Of a stretch of 64,000 nt of DNA, positions 43,724 through 53,238 are shown piece after piece. The stretch is from the NCBI GenBank assembly GCA_965230375.1, contig CBDDKU010000028.1:62001-126000 (forward strand). Direction: 5' to 3'. How positions within the stretch are numbered: the first letter of the stretch is position 1; every line of letters starts with the position of its first letter. The notes below the pieces were generated by a model. That model searched no databases. It was not told the DNA's origin and saw only the letters and a list, made by a program, of their open reading frames with translations. The DNA comes from CBDDKU01 sp965230375 (GTDB lineage: Bacteria; Bacteroidota; Bacteroidia; Flavobacteriales_D; Cryomorphaceae). Made by a program: the position numbers and the translations under genes.

Positions 43724-44260
43724 ATGGAAACCGCAGTAAAAACAACTTGGGCAATCGACCCAACCCACAGTGAAGTACAATTCAAAGTAAAGCACCTTGT
43801 AATCTCGACAGTAACTGGTCAGTTCAACAAATTTGACGGAAGTCTAATAGCAGACAATGAAGATTTTTCAGATGCTGAAGCCAGTTTTTCGCTCGACGTT
43901 AGCAGCATTGACACCAATGTGGCAGATCGAGACGCACACTTGAAGTCCGACGACTTTTTCGCTGCCGATAAGTACCCACAAATCACATTCAAGAATGGGA
44001 AGCTTGAGAAATCGGGAGAGAACTACAGCCTGACTGGAGATCTCACCATACGCGATGTGACGAAAAAAATCACCCTAGACGTAGAGCTTGGTGGAGTGAT
44101 GGTTGACCCTTACGGCCAAACGAAAGCCGGGTTCGAAATCACAGGAAAAATTAATAGAAAAGAATTTGGCCTGAACTGGAATGGAATGACAGAGGCCGGT
44201 GGAGTAGTGGTCAGCGACCAAGTAAAACTCCAACTCAGCGTGCAAGTAGTAAAAGGATAA
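43724..44260 (+). CDS. YceI-family protein (no signal peptide)
   Basis: A 178-residue YceI domain: TTWAIDPTHSEVQFKVKHLV, STVTGQFNKFDGSL, LKSDDFFAADKYPQITFK, GDLTIRDVTKKITLDVELGG, and FGLNWN near the C-terminus. No signal peptide, so it is cytosolic, unlike the other two family members in the window. The region before the ATG has several ACAT/ATGT motifs (about 43680-43712), possibly an operator. Followed by strong hairpins, so it is monocistronic. Confidence 0.92.
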   Translation: METAVKTTWAIDPTHSEVQFKVKHLVISTVTGQFNKFDGSLIADNEDFSDAEASFSLDVSSIDTNVADRDAHLKSDDFFAADKYPQITFKNGKLEKSGENYSLTGDLTIRDVTKKITLDVELGGVMVDPYGQTKAGFEITGKINRKEFGLNWNGMTEAGGVVVSDQVKLQLSVQVVKG

Positions 44261-44330
44261 AAAAACTGAACAAAATCAGACTTGAACTGATGTTCATTGT
44301 TCTGATTTTATTGGTGATTGGTTAGTGATG

Positions 44331-44386
44331 GCCGGGGACCTAGATCGTATTATCCCAGTAATCCGATCTAGAAAGCCCCGGCTTTT
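44331..44386 (+). terminator. Two-segment terminator hairpin after yceI
   Basis: The outer stem GCCGGGG (44331-44337) pairs with CCCCGGC (44376-44382). The inner stem CTAGATCG (44340-44347) pairs with CGATCTAG (44364-44371). TTTT follows. A weaker hairpin AAAATCAGA/TCTGATTTT (44272-44308) precedes it. Confidence 0.8.
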
Positions 44387-44468
44387 CTTATCCCATTCGG
44401 CAGTATTTCGCGCTAAGATCTTAACTGTGAATAGGACCATTTCGCTTTTCTCTTCTTAATTTGGTAGA

Positions 44469-45530
44469 ATGAAATCAACTCTCGCACCTACCAACCTAGC
44501 CATAGCAATTTTGTTTTTTGGCTTTTTCGTTTCCTGTTCGCCAAGTCAGGAGTCCGAATCTCAGGATACACCATCTGAAGTCGTTGAAGAAAAGCCTGTT
44601 CTTCCTTCTTGGAACGACTCCGAATCAAAGCGTCAAATCATGGACTTCGTGAACGAAGCCACAAATCCAAATAGCTCAAGCTTTATTCCTGTCGAAGAAC
44701 GAATTGCCACCTTTGATAATGACGGAACGCTTTGGAGCGAGCAACCGATGTACTTCCAATTGTTTTTCGCTCTTGATCGGGTGAAGGCTATGGCTGCAGA
44801 TCACCCCGAGTGGAAAGACCAACAACCCTTCAAGGCCGTCCTCGAAAATGATATGGCCACTTTGGCAAAGCAAGGTGAAAAAGGATTGCTCCAAATTGTT
44901 GGAGCAACGCATACGGGAATCACGACGGATGAATTCGAGAGCCTTGTCACCGATTGGATTTCAACTGCTCAGCATCCGATAAGAAAGAAGCCTTTCACAG
45001 AGCTCATTTACCAACCCATGCTCGAACTCATGGATTATCTCCGAGCAAATGACTTTAAGGTCTTTATCGTTTCGGGTGGCGGTATTGAGTTTATGCGTCC
45101 TTGGACTGAAAGCGTGTACGGAATCCCGCGCGATCAGGTAGTTGGCACCAGTTTTGAAACGGAATACGACTACAATGACGGCGACCCTGTAATTCGGCGA
45201 CTCGCCAAGATTGATCTCCTGGACGACAAAGGCGGAAAACCAGTTGGGATCAACCGGTATATCGGTCGTAGACCGGTATTTTCAGCTGGAAATTCCGACG
45301 GAGATCTCGAAATGCTGCGCTGGACGGATTCTAATGACTTGAATACATTCAAGCTCTATATTCATCATACCGATTCAGTTCGCGAGTGGGCCTACGACCG
45401 CAATTCGCACATTGGTAGGTTCGATAAAGGCTTGGACGAATCAAATGAAAAGGGATGGACCATCGTGGATATGGAGAAAGACTGGAAGGTTGTTTACCCT
45501 TTTGAGTTGAATGAAGAAGCTGGGCATTGA
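44469..45530 (+). CDS. HAD-superfamily phosphatase lipoprotein
   Basis: A 353-residue lipoprotein with lipobox (FVSC near 23-26) and a Ser/Glu-rich linker. The HAD motif I is FDNDGTLW near 79-86, motif II lies in FKVFIVSGGGIEFM, and motif IV GNSDGDLEML near 280. It resembles phosphoserine-phosphatase-like HADs but is exported, so it may be a periplasmic acid phosphatase. It lies 27 bp upstream of the Amidohydro_3 lipoprotein gene, suggesting one operon. Confidence 0.85.
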   Translation: MKSTLAPTNLAIAILFFGFFVSCSPSQESESQDTPSEVVEEKPVLPSWNDSESKRQIMDFVNEATNPNSSSFIPVEERIATFDNDGTLWSEQPMYFQLFFALDRVKAMAADHPEWKDQQPFKAVLENDMATLAKQGEKGLLQIVGATHTGITTDEFESLVTDWISTAQHPIRKKPFTELIYQPMLELMDYLRANDFKVFIVSGGGIEFMRPWTESVYGIPRDQVVGTSFETEYDYNDGDPVIRRLAKIDLLDDKGGKPVGINRYIGRRPVFSAGNSDGDLEMLRWTDSNDLNTFKLYIHHTDSVREWAYDRNSHIGRFDKGLDESNEKGWTIVDMEKDWKVVYPFELNEEAGH

Positions 45531-45557
45531 CATCGCATAATCTAAAAACCTAGACTC

Positions 45558-47294
45558 ATGAAATTAGCTAACTACTTCATTTTCGTCCTTTTATCACTTC
45601 TTTGGCTGAGTTGCTCAGATTCGACCGATAAAAAGGAATTTTCGAAAGATAGAAATCAACAAGTTTATTTAAATGGCGATATCATAACCATGGAAGGTGA
45701 GACGCCAGAATATGTTGAAGCTGTTGTAGAAGAAAATGGTCGGATTGCATTTGTCGGAACCAAGAATGAAGCCTTGCAAAAATTTCCATCTGCTAAGCAA
45801 ATTGATCTTAAGGGAAACACCTTGGTGCCGGCATTTCTGGACGGACATGGACATTTTTACAATGTGGGATTCACCTCTATGTGCGCTAATGTCTTATCGC
45901 CTCCAGATGGTCCAGGCAAGGATTTCTCTTCCATCATTGATGCAATGATCGAATACAAAGAATCTGAATCGGGAATGTACGTAGCTCAAAAGTTGGGGTG
46001 GATAATCGGAAATGGATATGACGATTCTCAACTTGCCGAGAAAGATCACCCAAAGGCGAGCGATCTTGATAAGATCAGTACAGATTTTCCAGTAGTTATC
46101 ATTCATCAATCAGGGCATTTAGCTGCGATAAATACAAAGGGTTTGGAATTGGCAGGATATACTGCGGCGAGTGAAAACCCCGATGGAGGAGTGATTCGAA
46201 AGGACAAGGATGGGAATCCGAATGGTGTATTGGAAGAAGCTGCCTTCTTCAAAGTCCTATTTCCAATTCTAGGGAAAATGGATGATGAAATGGCCGCAAA
46301 GGCTATCGAGTTGGGTCAGGATGAATATGCTAAAATGGGCTATTTAACAGCACAGGATGGTAGAACTACTGTAGAGCAGTTGGCCGCACTTCGTAAGGGA
46401 GCCGACGATAGTCTTTATTATATGGATGTAGTGGCTTATCCGGATATAACTCTCGGGACGGATTATGTAGCAGAAGGACCGTATTCTCCCAGCCATTCCT
46501 ACAAGAATCGTTTTAGAGTAGGAGGTGTAAAGCTGACGTTGGATGGCTCTCCACAAGGAAAAACGGCTTGGCTTACCAAGTGTTATCATGTAAACCCCGA
46601 AGGAAGAACGGGATGTTATGAAGGATATCCAATTATGGATGATGACAAAGCAACGGGTTTTGTTGAAACAGCCTTTCAGAACAAGTGGCAAATTCTCTGT
46701 CATACCAATGGCGATGCCGCAATTGATCAATACATCAAGGCTGTTGATCAAGCAGAAAAAATTTACAATTATCCCGATCATCGAACGGTCATAATCCACG
46801 CTCAAACTCTTAGGAAAGATCAAATTCCTGATCTGAAGCGATTGAATATCTACGCTTCACTTTTTCCGATGCACACTTTCTATTGGGGCGATTGGCACAG
46901 AGAGTCTGTGCTTGGCGAACCTCGTGCAGATTATATTTCACCGTGCAGAGATGTAGTAGATGCGGGCATCAATATCACGTCTCATCACGATGCTCCGGTC
47001 ACCTTTCCAAATTCGCTTAGAGTATTAGATGCAACAGTCAATAGAGTGACTCGGAGTGGATATATACTGGGGCCCGATCAAAAATTGACTGCTTATGAAG
47101 GATTGAAAACCTTGACGATTTGGGCAGCAAATCAATATTTTGAAGAAGAGTATAAAGGTACCTTGGCGCTGGGAAAACTGGCCGATTTTGTGATTCTAGA
47201 TCAAAACCCATTAAAAATTGATCCACTTGAGATTCACAATATTCAAGTTTTGGAGTCAATTAAAGAAGGGCGATCCGTATATCGAGCAGAATAG
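45558..47294 (+). CDS. Amidohydrolase (Amidohydro_3/YtcJ type) lipoprotein
   Basis: A 578-residue exported lipoprotein (FVLLSLLWLSC). It starts with the composite beta-sandwich (VYLNGDIITMEG, NGRIAFVG), then metal motif DGHGHFYN, later His residues in VIIHQSGH, ILCHTNGDAAID and SHHDAPVT, and ends with LGKLADFVILDQNPL. YtcJ-like enzymes hydrolyse amides or related C-N bonds; the substrate is unknown. Pairs with the upstream HAD phosphatase. Confidence 0.88.
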   Translation: MKLANYFIFVLLSLLWLSCSDSTDKKEFSKDRNQQVYLNGDIITMEGETPEYVEAVVEENGRIAFVGTKNEALQKFPSAKQIDLKGNTLVPAFLDGHGHFYNVGFTSMCANVLSPPDGPGKDFSSIIDAMIEYKESESGMYVAQKLGWIIGNGYDDSQLAEKDHPKASDLDKISTDFPVVIIHQSGHLAAINTKGLELAGYTAASENPDGGVIRKDKDGNPNGVLEEAAFFKVLFPILGKMDDEMAAKAIELGQDEYAKMGYLTAQDGRTTVEQLAALRKGADDSLYYMDVVAYPDITLGTDYVAEGPYSPSHSYKNRFRVGGVKLTLDGSPQGKTAWLTKCYHVNPEGRTGCYEGYPIMDDDKATGFVETAFQNKWQILCHTNGDAAIDQYIKAVDQAEKIYNYPDHRTVIIHAQTLRKDQIPDLKRLNIYASLFPMHTFYWGDWHRESVLGEPRADYISPCRDVVDAGINITSHHDAPVTFPNSLRVLDATVNRVTRSGYILGPDQKLTAYEGLKTLTIWAANQYFEEEYKGTLALGKLADFVILDQNPLKIDPLEIHNIQVLESIKEGRSVYRAE

Positions 47295-47392
47295 CTGTTG
47301 TGTTGTTTTGATTCGACCGCTGATATGGGGTTCTTATTTTGCTTTCGAAGTAAACAGAATGACAATGAGTTTGTTATCTTTTTGACTGCATC

Positions 47393-48763
47393 ATGAGGTG
47401 GTTTCAAAATATGGCTCTCATAGCCTTAGTTGTTTTCTTTGTCATCGGAACGGCGAAAGGCCAAAATATTCTCAATCCCGATTTTGAGACCTATTCTGAA
47501 TGCCCTGAATTCTTGGGGCAAATTGGTTTTGCAACAGGTTGGGAAGACGTCATCGCATCATCTGACTATTACAACTGCAATTTGGATCTAGATGTGGCTT
47601 ATCCAACGCCGGGTGGAGCGTCCTCTGGTGCTGGGGCGGTATCTATGGGTAGCTATGGAAACCTAACAGGTGCAGCTGAAGCGATAGGCCAAACCCTTGG
47701 GGAGCCCTTTCTGGCCGGTGAGACTTACACGTACACCATGGATCTAAAAAAGGCCGAATCGGGTTCTTTTGGCTATGTCTGCACCGGAATGTGTTTCTAC
47801 GGTTTTGCCACTTCACCTACTTTAGGTTTGTCCTTTATTCATGCTTCGACGCTAGACGGGGCGGAGCTGCTAGCCTGCACAGAGACCGTTGAAAACAATG
47901 ACTGGGAGACATACACCATTTCATTTACCCCGACTCAAGACATCAATTACCTCGTTATTTCCCCAGGGATAGCGCCGGAGTGCTACCAGATTATTTTCCT
48001 GGACAATATCCAACCGGTTGATCCTGATGACGAAGATGATGACACCGATATATCACTGGAAATTTCTGGCCCTGACACCATTTGCCTTGGTCAGCCGGCT
48101 GAACTTGTAGCGAGCTTTTCAAGTGGTACTTTTTCATGGGAAAACGGAACAACACAATCAAATAGAACGATTACGACAGGTGGTAACTTTATCGGTACTG
48201 TCACGGCGGCTAATGGTGAAACGCTTGTGGACTCAATTCGAGTCGTTTCTATCGCTCCACCCGTGCTCAGTTTGAGTGGTGGCACTTTTTGCGAAGGTGA
48301 TACGGCTATTCTTTTTGCCAATGCGCAGAATGCAGAAACGGCTTTTTGGCTCGGTACAAATGGAAGTGATGAAACTCGAATTACAGAGGCCGGCGCATAC
48401 ACTGCCCTGGCCCAAAACCGATGTGGACAGATAACAAAAACCGTAGATGTCAGTTTCAAAGACTGTTCTTGTTTTGTTTATATCCCAAATGCATTTACGC
48501 CCAACGGCGATGGCTTTAATGATGTCTTTAAACCGGTGTTCGACTGCAATTTATCGTTGTATGAATTTACCATTTTTGATCGGTGGGGTCGAGAAGTTTT
48601 TAGGTCTGATGAGCCATCAACTCCCTGGAATGGGGGTGGGGCTTCAGAAGGTGAATTCTTTTTACAGAATGGGATTTACAACTACATACTTTCCTACTCG
48701 AATGGAGAGCTTGATATTGACGATGTGAAAGTGATCCGTGGAAATGTCACGCTTGTGAGGTAA
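47393..48763 (+). CDS. Secreted protein with gliding-motility-type (T9SS type B) C-terminus
   Basis: A 456-residue exported protein with a signal peptide ending near AKGQ. Residues about 25-210 resemble a carbohydrate-binding-like jelly roll (NPDFETYSECPE, ISPGIAPECYQIIFLDNIQP). Then come two Ig-like units. The last ~90 residues are the CHU_C/gliding-motility-associated domain (FVYIPNAFTPNGDGFNDVF, FTIFDRWGREVFRS, NGIYNYILSY), a type B T9SS signal. Likely a surface adhesin. Confidence 0.85.
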   Translation: MRWFQNMALIALVVFFVIGTAKGQNILNPDFETYSECPEFLGQIGFATGWEDVIASSDYYNCNLDLDVAYPTPGGASSGAGAVSMGSYGNLTGAAEAIGQTLGEPFLAGETYTYTMDLKKAESGSFGYVCTGMCFYGFATSPTLGLSFIHASTLDGAELLACTETVENNDWETYTISFTPTQDINYLVISPGIAPECYQIIFLDNIQPVDPDDEDDDTDISLEISGPDTICLGQPAELVASFSSGTFSWENGTTQSNRTITTGGNFIGTVTAANGETLVDSIRVVSIAPPVLSLSGGTFCEGDTAILFANAQNAETAFWLGTNGSDETRITEAGAYTALAQNRCGQITKTVDVSFKDCSCFVYIPNAFTPNGDGFNDVFKPVFDCNLSLYEFTIFDRWGREVFRSDEPSTPWNGGGASEGEFFLQNGIYNYILSYSNGELDIDDVKVIRGNVTLVR

Positions 48764-48826
48764 GGCATCTTCTGGAAGTCGAACTCGCTTTTACAAGTTT
48801 ATAGGATTTATTCTTAAACTCGCCGC

Positions 48827-50152
48827 ATGCGAGCACATTCCTTCATACTCATTGGTCTTTTATTTATATTGTTTTCCTTTGGAGAAGAGCAAAAAGATTC
48901 AAGTGTTCCCCTTTCCAAAGAGTACGGTGAAATAAGCCAAAGTCTGAACGAGTATTTTACCGCGCTAACCAACCTAAAGAAGTTCAATGGCGTAGTCCTA
49001 GCCTATAAAAGCGATACTCTCCTTCTGGAAAAGGCCTACAATATTTATCCCAGCGCAGATAGTTCTACCTATGTCGATGTAAACTCGCAAATTGATATCC
49101 ACTCCATTTCAAAGCTGATGAGCTTTTACCTTGTTGCTAAGCTAGATGCTGATGGGGTCTTGAACTTGGATGATTCACTCGCGAAGTTTTATCCTAATTT
49201 TCCAAATGGAGATGAAATCACGATAGATATGCTGCTTCATCACCGCTCCGGCTTACCACGCGAGTTGATGGATTTCGATGGAAACGAATACGATTTAAGC
49301 CAGAATGAAATTGTCGCGGAGATTGCTAAGCAAGGCCTGCTTTTCGAGCCGGGTAGCGACGTTCAGTATTCCAACTTGGGATACGAATTGATCTACGACA
49401 TTGTTGGTGACGCTTACGGAAAGCCTTTCGCTCAAGTGGTCGTTGACGAGATATTTATTCCCCTCGCTATGGATCATTCGGGAGCATACTTCTTCTCCAA
49501 TACCGATCGACTAACCAAGCCCGCTCAGAATCACGTTCTAAAGGATTCTATCCTTACCCCCGTGCCCAATATTCTTGAAGATGAGTTTAAGACAGCTCGG
49601 ATCTATTCAACTGTTGACGATCTAGATCTATTTCTTCAGGCGGTTGAAAAGGAGCCCTACCGATCTATGCTGATGGATGAGGAAGGTCTTATCGAAAAAT
49701 CTGGTGGCTCAAAGGGAGTTCGGGCTCAGGTTTACTCAGACTTTGAATCGGATTTTAGATTCGTTTTTCTCTCAAACTACGATGAGATGCCCTTTACCCA
49801 AACCATTGACGACATGGTTAAAATTCTGAAGTCTGAGTCATTCGAAATTCCAAAGCCCATTAACAGGAAGGCAATTGACATCGACTCTGAAATTTTGAAG
49901 AATTACGTCGGGAGCTATGTCTTTGCAGATTTCGACGGTTTGGTCTTGCGTGTGGCTGTTGAAGAAGAACACTTAGTTTTGTTGGAAGGCGATAAGAGAA
50001 TAGCAGACCTAAAAGCGGAGTCTGAAACCGTATTTTTCGAAGACCCGAAAGCAGCTGAATCTTTTGAGTTTGTTCCAAATGATCGAGGCAGTTTCGACGC
50101 CGTGATGGGTTGGAAGGGTATTGAAACAAAAGGTGAGAGGTTGGAAGATTAG
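48827..50152 (+). CDS. Serine beta-lactamase-fold hydrolase
   Basis: A 441-residue exported protein of the beta-lactamase class C/esterase family. The SxxK motif is S93-I-S-K96 (IHSISKLMSF) and the YxN motif is in VQYSNLGYE. A C-terminal ~90-residue beta domain (IDSEILKNYVGSYVFADFDG) follows, as in many Bacteroidota homologues. Likely a periplasmic peptidase or esterase rather than an antibiotic-resistance enzyme. Confidence 0.85.
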   Translation: MRAHSFILIGLLFILFSFGEEQKDSSVPLSKEYGEISQSLNEYFTALTNLKKFNGVVLAYKSDTLLLEKAYNIYPSADSSTYVDVNSQIDIHSISKLMSFYLVAKLDADGVLNLDDSLAKFYPNFPNGDEITIDMLLHHRSGLPRELMDFDGNEYDLSQNEIVAEIAKQGLLFEPGSDVQYSNLGYELIYDIVGDAYGKPFAQVVVDEIFIPLAMDHSGAYFFSNTDRLTKPAQNHVLKDSILTPVPNILEDEFKTARIYSTVDDLDLFLQAVEKEPYRSMLMDEEGLIEKSGGSKGVRAQVYSDFESDFRFVFLSNYDEMPFTQTIDDMVKILKSESFEIPKPINRKAIDIDSEILKNYVGSYVFADFDGLVLRVAVEEEHLVLLEGDKRIADLKAESETVFFEDPKAAESFEFVPNDRGSFDAVMGWKGIETKGERLED

Positions 50153-50278
50153 GTGGCGGTTAGACTGGCATAGTCTCTTTTCTCGCCATAGCGGTCTGAT
50201 AAACAATTGGTATATTCAAGCTGAGTAAAGGAAAATATTGCCGTCCAAAATCGCTTTGGCCGCATAAGAACTCTGATC

Positions 50279-51508
50279 ATGAATAAATTCAATTCTCTTT
50301 TATTGGGCTTTACCCTTTTCATTTCTGGTCTTGTTAATGCTCAAGAAAGCAGCGAGCCAGATACCACCAAACTCATCCGCGAAATGGCCTTTGTGCCCCT
50401 TCCTGTCATAGCAGCCAATCCGGCTAATGGCGTAATGTACGGTCTTGCACCTTCTGCGAGCTGGCTTATGGGCCCCTCGTCGAATACGAGTCGCTCATCC
50501 ATGGTATCTTCCATCATCTACACCACCAAAAAGCAGCTCATACTAACCCTTAAGTCGGGCGTTTTCACTAAGAATGATCAATGGATGCTTATGGGTGACT
50601 GGCGATATTTCGTCACATCACAACCCACCTATGGGGTGGGTACTGGTCCGCAGTCTGCCCGCTTGGTTGCTGATGGTTTGGAGTATGACGACGGCGATTT
50701 TTCGACAGGTATTCTGGAAGCGCAGATGATGGAGTTTGATTTTTTCCGCTTCCATGAAACGGCCATGCGCCGAATAGACGACACCCGTTTCTTTGCAGGT
50801 ATCGGTTATCACCTGGATATTCACTCCAAAATTGAAGACCAACTTCTGAATCTGGATACGGTTCCACCTACGATTACTTCGCACTACGCTTATTCAGTAA
50901 CCCGTGGTATAGACCCAGAAGGCTATACACTCTCTGGTATTTCCGTGAATGGACTCTACGATACCCGAGATAACACAATCAATGCTTATTCGGGGCGCTA
51001 TGCTTTCCTTTCGTTTCGGGTAAACCCTGAGTTTATCGGAAGCGATAAAAACTCCACAATGCTCTGGGCAGAGTACCGCGATTACTTTGGCTTGAGTGAG
51101 AATAGACCACGTCATCTCATTGCTGTCTGGGCCTATGGTAACTTTGTAACAAGTGGTGATGCTCCTTATATGGACCTGCCAGCCGTGGGGTGGGATCAAT
51201 ACGGCCGATCGGGCCGTGCCTACCCTCAAGGGCGATTTCGTGGAGAAAATTTGATGTATGGAGAAGTGGAGTACAGAATCCCGCTCCAACAAGAAAAGGA
51301 GACTTTTGGTGCTGTGATTTTTGCCAATGCTACCACGGCATCCAATTCAGATGCCAATATTGGGCTCTTTGAATACGTAGAGCCCGGAGTGGGGATTGGC
51401 TGGCGGATAATGATAAACAAGAATGCCCGCACCAACTTGACTATCGATTACGCTTGGGGGGCATATGGTGCTCAAGGGTTTTACTTGAATGTAAATGAAA
51501 CTTTCTGA
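50279..51508 (+). CDS. Omp85-type outer-membrane barrel without POTRA domains
   Basis: A 409-residue exported protein (MNKFNSLLLGFTLFISGLVNAQ). The whole mature part is a barrel: GLYDTRDNTINAYSGRYAFL, a GRFRGENLMYGEVEYRIPL segment typical of the BamA/surface-antigen barrel (the RGF-type loop motif), VEPGVGIGWRIMINK, and C-terminal ...NVNETF. POTRA domains are absent, so it is not BamA itself. Stand-alone barrels of this type are frequent in Bacteroidota; function unknown. Confidence 0.75.
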   Translation: MNKFNSLLLGFTLFISGLVNAQESSEPDTTKLIREMAFVPLPVIAANPANGVMYGLAPSASWLMGPSSNTSRSSMVSSIIYTTKKQLILTLKSGVFTKNDQWMLMGDWRYFVTSQPTYGVGTGPQSARLVADGLEYDDGDFSTGILEAQMMEFDFFRFHETAMRRIDDTRFFAGIGYHLDIHSKIEDQLLNLDTVPPTITSHYAYSVTRGIDPEGYTLSGISVNGLYDTRDNTINAYSGRYAFLSFRVNPEFIGSDKNSTMLWAEYRDYFGLSENRPRHLIAVWAYGNFVTSGDAPYMDLPAVGWDQYGRSGRAYPQGRFRGENLMYGEVEYRIPLQQEKETFGAVIFANATTASNSDANIGLFEYVEPGVGIGWRIMINKNARTNLTIDYAWGAYGAQGFYLNVNETF

Positions 51509-51515
51509 GATAAGC

Positions 51516-51548
51516 AGGTCGAATAATGCAAATTATTCCGTTCGACCT
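51516..51548 (+). terminator. Hairpin after the Omp85-like gene
   Basis: AGGTC-GAATAAT (51516-51527) pairs with ATTATTC (51532-51538), then CGTTC, then GACCT (51544-51548). The inner stem is perfect with loop GCAA. No T-run, so termination is uncertain. Confidence 0.4.
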
Positions 51549-51627
51549 AGTTGACTAAGATTTGAATGTACCATGTGTTGGTTGAAAGTTAGTATTATTG
51601 GTATCCTAATCATCAAAAGTCCATATT

Positions 51628-53193
51628 ATGAATTATATCATTTTTAGAAGTTTCATTCTCGTCGCAGTTCTCGTTAGTATGATTGGTTGCTCAGAGCAAC
51701 AAGTTTCGGAGTCAGTTTCAGAAGAACCAAGAAAGTCGGAGGCTCCCGTGATGAAGATGACGACCAAAATTCCAGATGGAATAAAAAGTCCAAATGTCAT
51801 TCAAACTGATAATCTTGGTAAGCTGGAATTTTACGATGGAGTGCCGTTACCTGAAACAACCGAAAAAGTATATAATTACCTGGATTTGTTAAATGCTGTT
51901 GACGCCTATGTAAAGGGGGTTCATATTGCTTCTATGGAAGCCATGAAGCAGGGAATTTTGTCCTTTGGACCACCGAATCAAACTGCATTGATTTTTGAAG
52001 AGCTCATGGATTCTCGTGCTCTTTTTTTAACAGCCAATACGACATCGGTTTATATGACTTCATGGCTTGAGTTAGGTGATGAGCCGATGGTGATTGAAAC
52101 TCCTCCTGATGTATTGGGAATTATTGATGATCACTATTTCAAGTACGTGGCTGATTTCGGACGTTTGGGGCCAGATAAATCTCAGGGTGGCAAATTTTTA
52201 ATTCTCCCTCCAGGCTATGAAGGTGAAGTACCTGATGGCTATTTTGTTTCTCGAGCTCATACATATGGACATTGGGTTATTTGGAGAGGCTTTCAAGAAG
52301 CCGGAGATCCTCAGCCAGCCGTTAGGGCAACCAAAGAACGATTTAAAATTTACCCGCTCTCCCAAAAGGACAATCCGCCAACAATGAATTTCGTCAATGT
52401 GTCCGGAAAAGAGTTTAATACAATTCATAAAATGGATTCTCGGATATATGATGAAATTAATAGCGTAATTCAAAGTGAGCCGCCAATTGGTGAAAACCCA
52501 GAAATACTAGGGTCTCTAGCAGCGATAGGTATAAAAAAAGGTGAAGATTTTAATCCGGACGATCGTATGAAGGAGATTCTCGATGAAGCGGCCAAAATTG
52601 GTAGTGCAATTGTTCGAACTCAAATATCTAAACCGAGAAGTAAATATCTCTACAAGTTTCCGGGTACCCAGTGGTTGAACCCACTTGCTTTCAAGAGCTA
52701 CTTGTTTGAACATGAAGGTACGCGGTTACTTGACGCCCGAAGTGCATTCCACTTTTATGCAACAGGTATCACGCCTGCCATGTCTATGAAAATAGTAGGA
52801 AAAGGGTCGCAGTATGCAATAGCTTATTCGGATGCTGGAGGCAATACTTTTGACGGTAGCAAAACGTATAAATTTAACGTTCCTGCAGATCCACCGATGA
52901 ATGATTTTTGGTCCTTCACAATTTACGACAATCAAACTCGATCAATGCTCCAGACTGATCAAAGATTTCCAGGGATCGACAATAATAAAGAAGGACTGGT
53001 GCAAAACGATGATGGTAGTTGGGATATTTATATTGGCCCTCAACCTCCCAAAGGATTTGAAGAGAATTGGATTCAAACTGTTCCTGGTAAAGGGTGGAAT
53101 ACCATTTTTAGATTATATGGTCCGCTTGAGCCGTGGTTTGCTGGAGAGTGGTATCCATCAGATGCAATGGAGGTTGATCTAAGCCATAATTAG
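51628..53193 (+). CDS. DUF1254/DUF1214 lipoprotein
   Basis: A 521-residue lipoprotein (VAVLVSMIGC). The DUF1254 part spans about 85-320 (NAVDAYVKGVHIASMEAM, FLTANTTSVYMTSWLEL, RAHTYGHWVIWRGF), and DUF1214 the C-terminus (NDFWSFTIYDNQTRSML, YIGPQPPKGFEENWIQTVPG, FRLYGPLEPWF). The biochemical function of these domains is unknown. Lies 46 bp before a barrel-like gene in the same direction. Confidence 0.88.
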   Translation: MNYIIFRSFILVAVLVSMIGCSEQQVSESVSEEPRKSEAPVMKMTTKIPDGIKSPNVIQTDNLGKLEFYDGVPLPETTEKVYNYLDLLNAVDAYVKGVHIASMEAMKQGILSFGPPNQTALIFEELMDSRALFLTANTTSVYMTSWLELGDEPMVIETPPDVLGIIDDHYFKYVADFGRLGPDKSQGGKFLILPPGYEGEVPDGYFVSRAHTYGHWVIWRGFQEAGDPQPAVRATKERFKIYPLSQKDNPPTMNFVNVSGKEFNTIHKMDSRIYDEINSVIQSEPPIGENPEILGSLAAIGIKKGEDFNPDDRMKEILDEAAKIGSAIVRTQISKPRSKYLYKFPGTQWLNPLAFKSYLFEHEGTRLLDARSAFHFYATGITPAMSMKIVGKGSQYAIAYSDAGGNTFDGSKTYKFNVPADPPMNDFWSFTIYDNQTRSMLQTDQRFPGIDNNKEGLVQNDDGSWDIYIGPQPPKGFEENWIQTVPGKGWNTIFRLYGPLEPWFAGEWYPSDAMEVDLSHN

Positions 53194-53238
53194 CCCAACA
53201 CACCCATTGTTCAATTAATAGATAGATAATTTACCGAC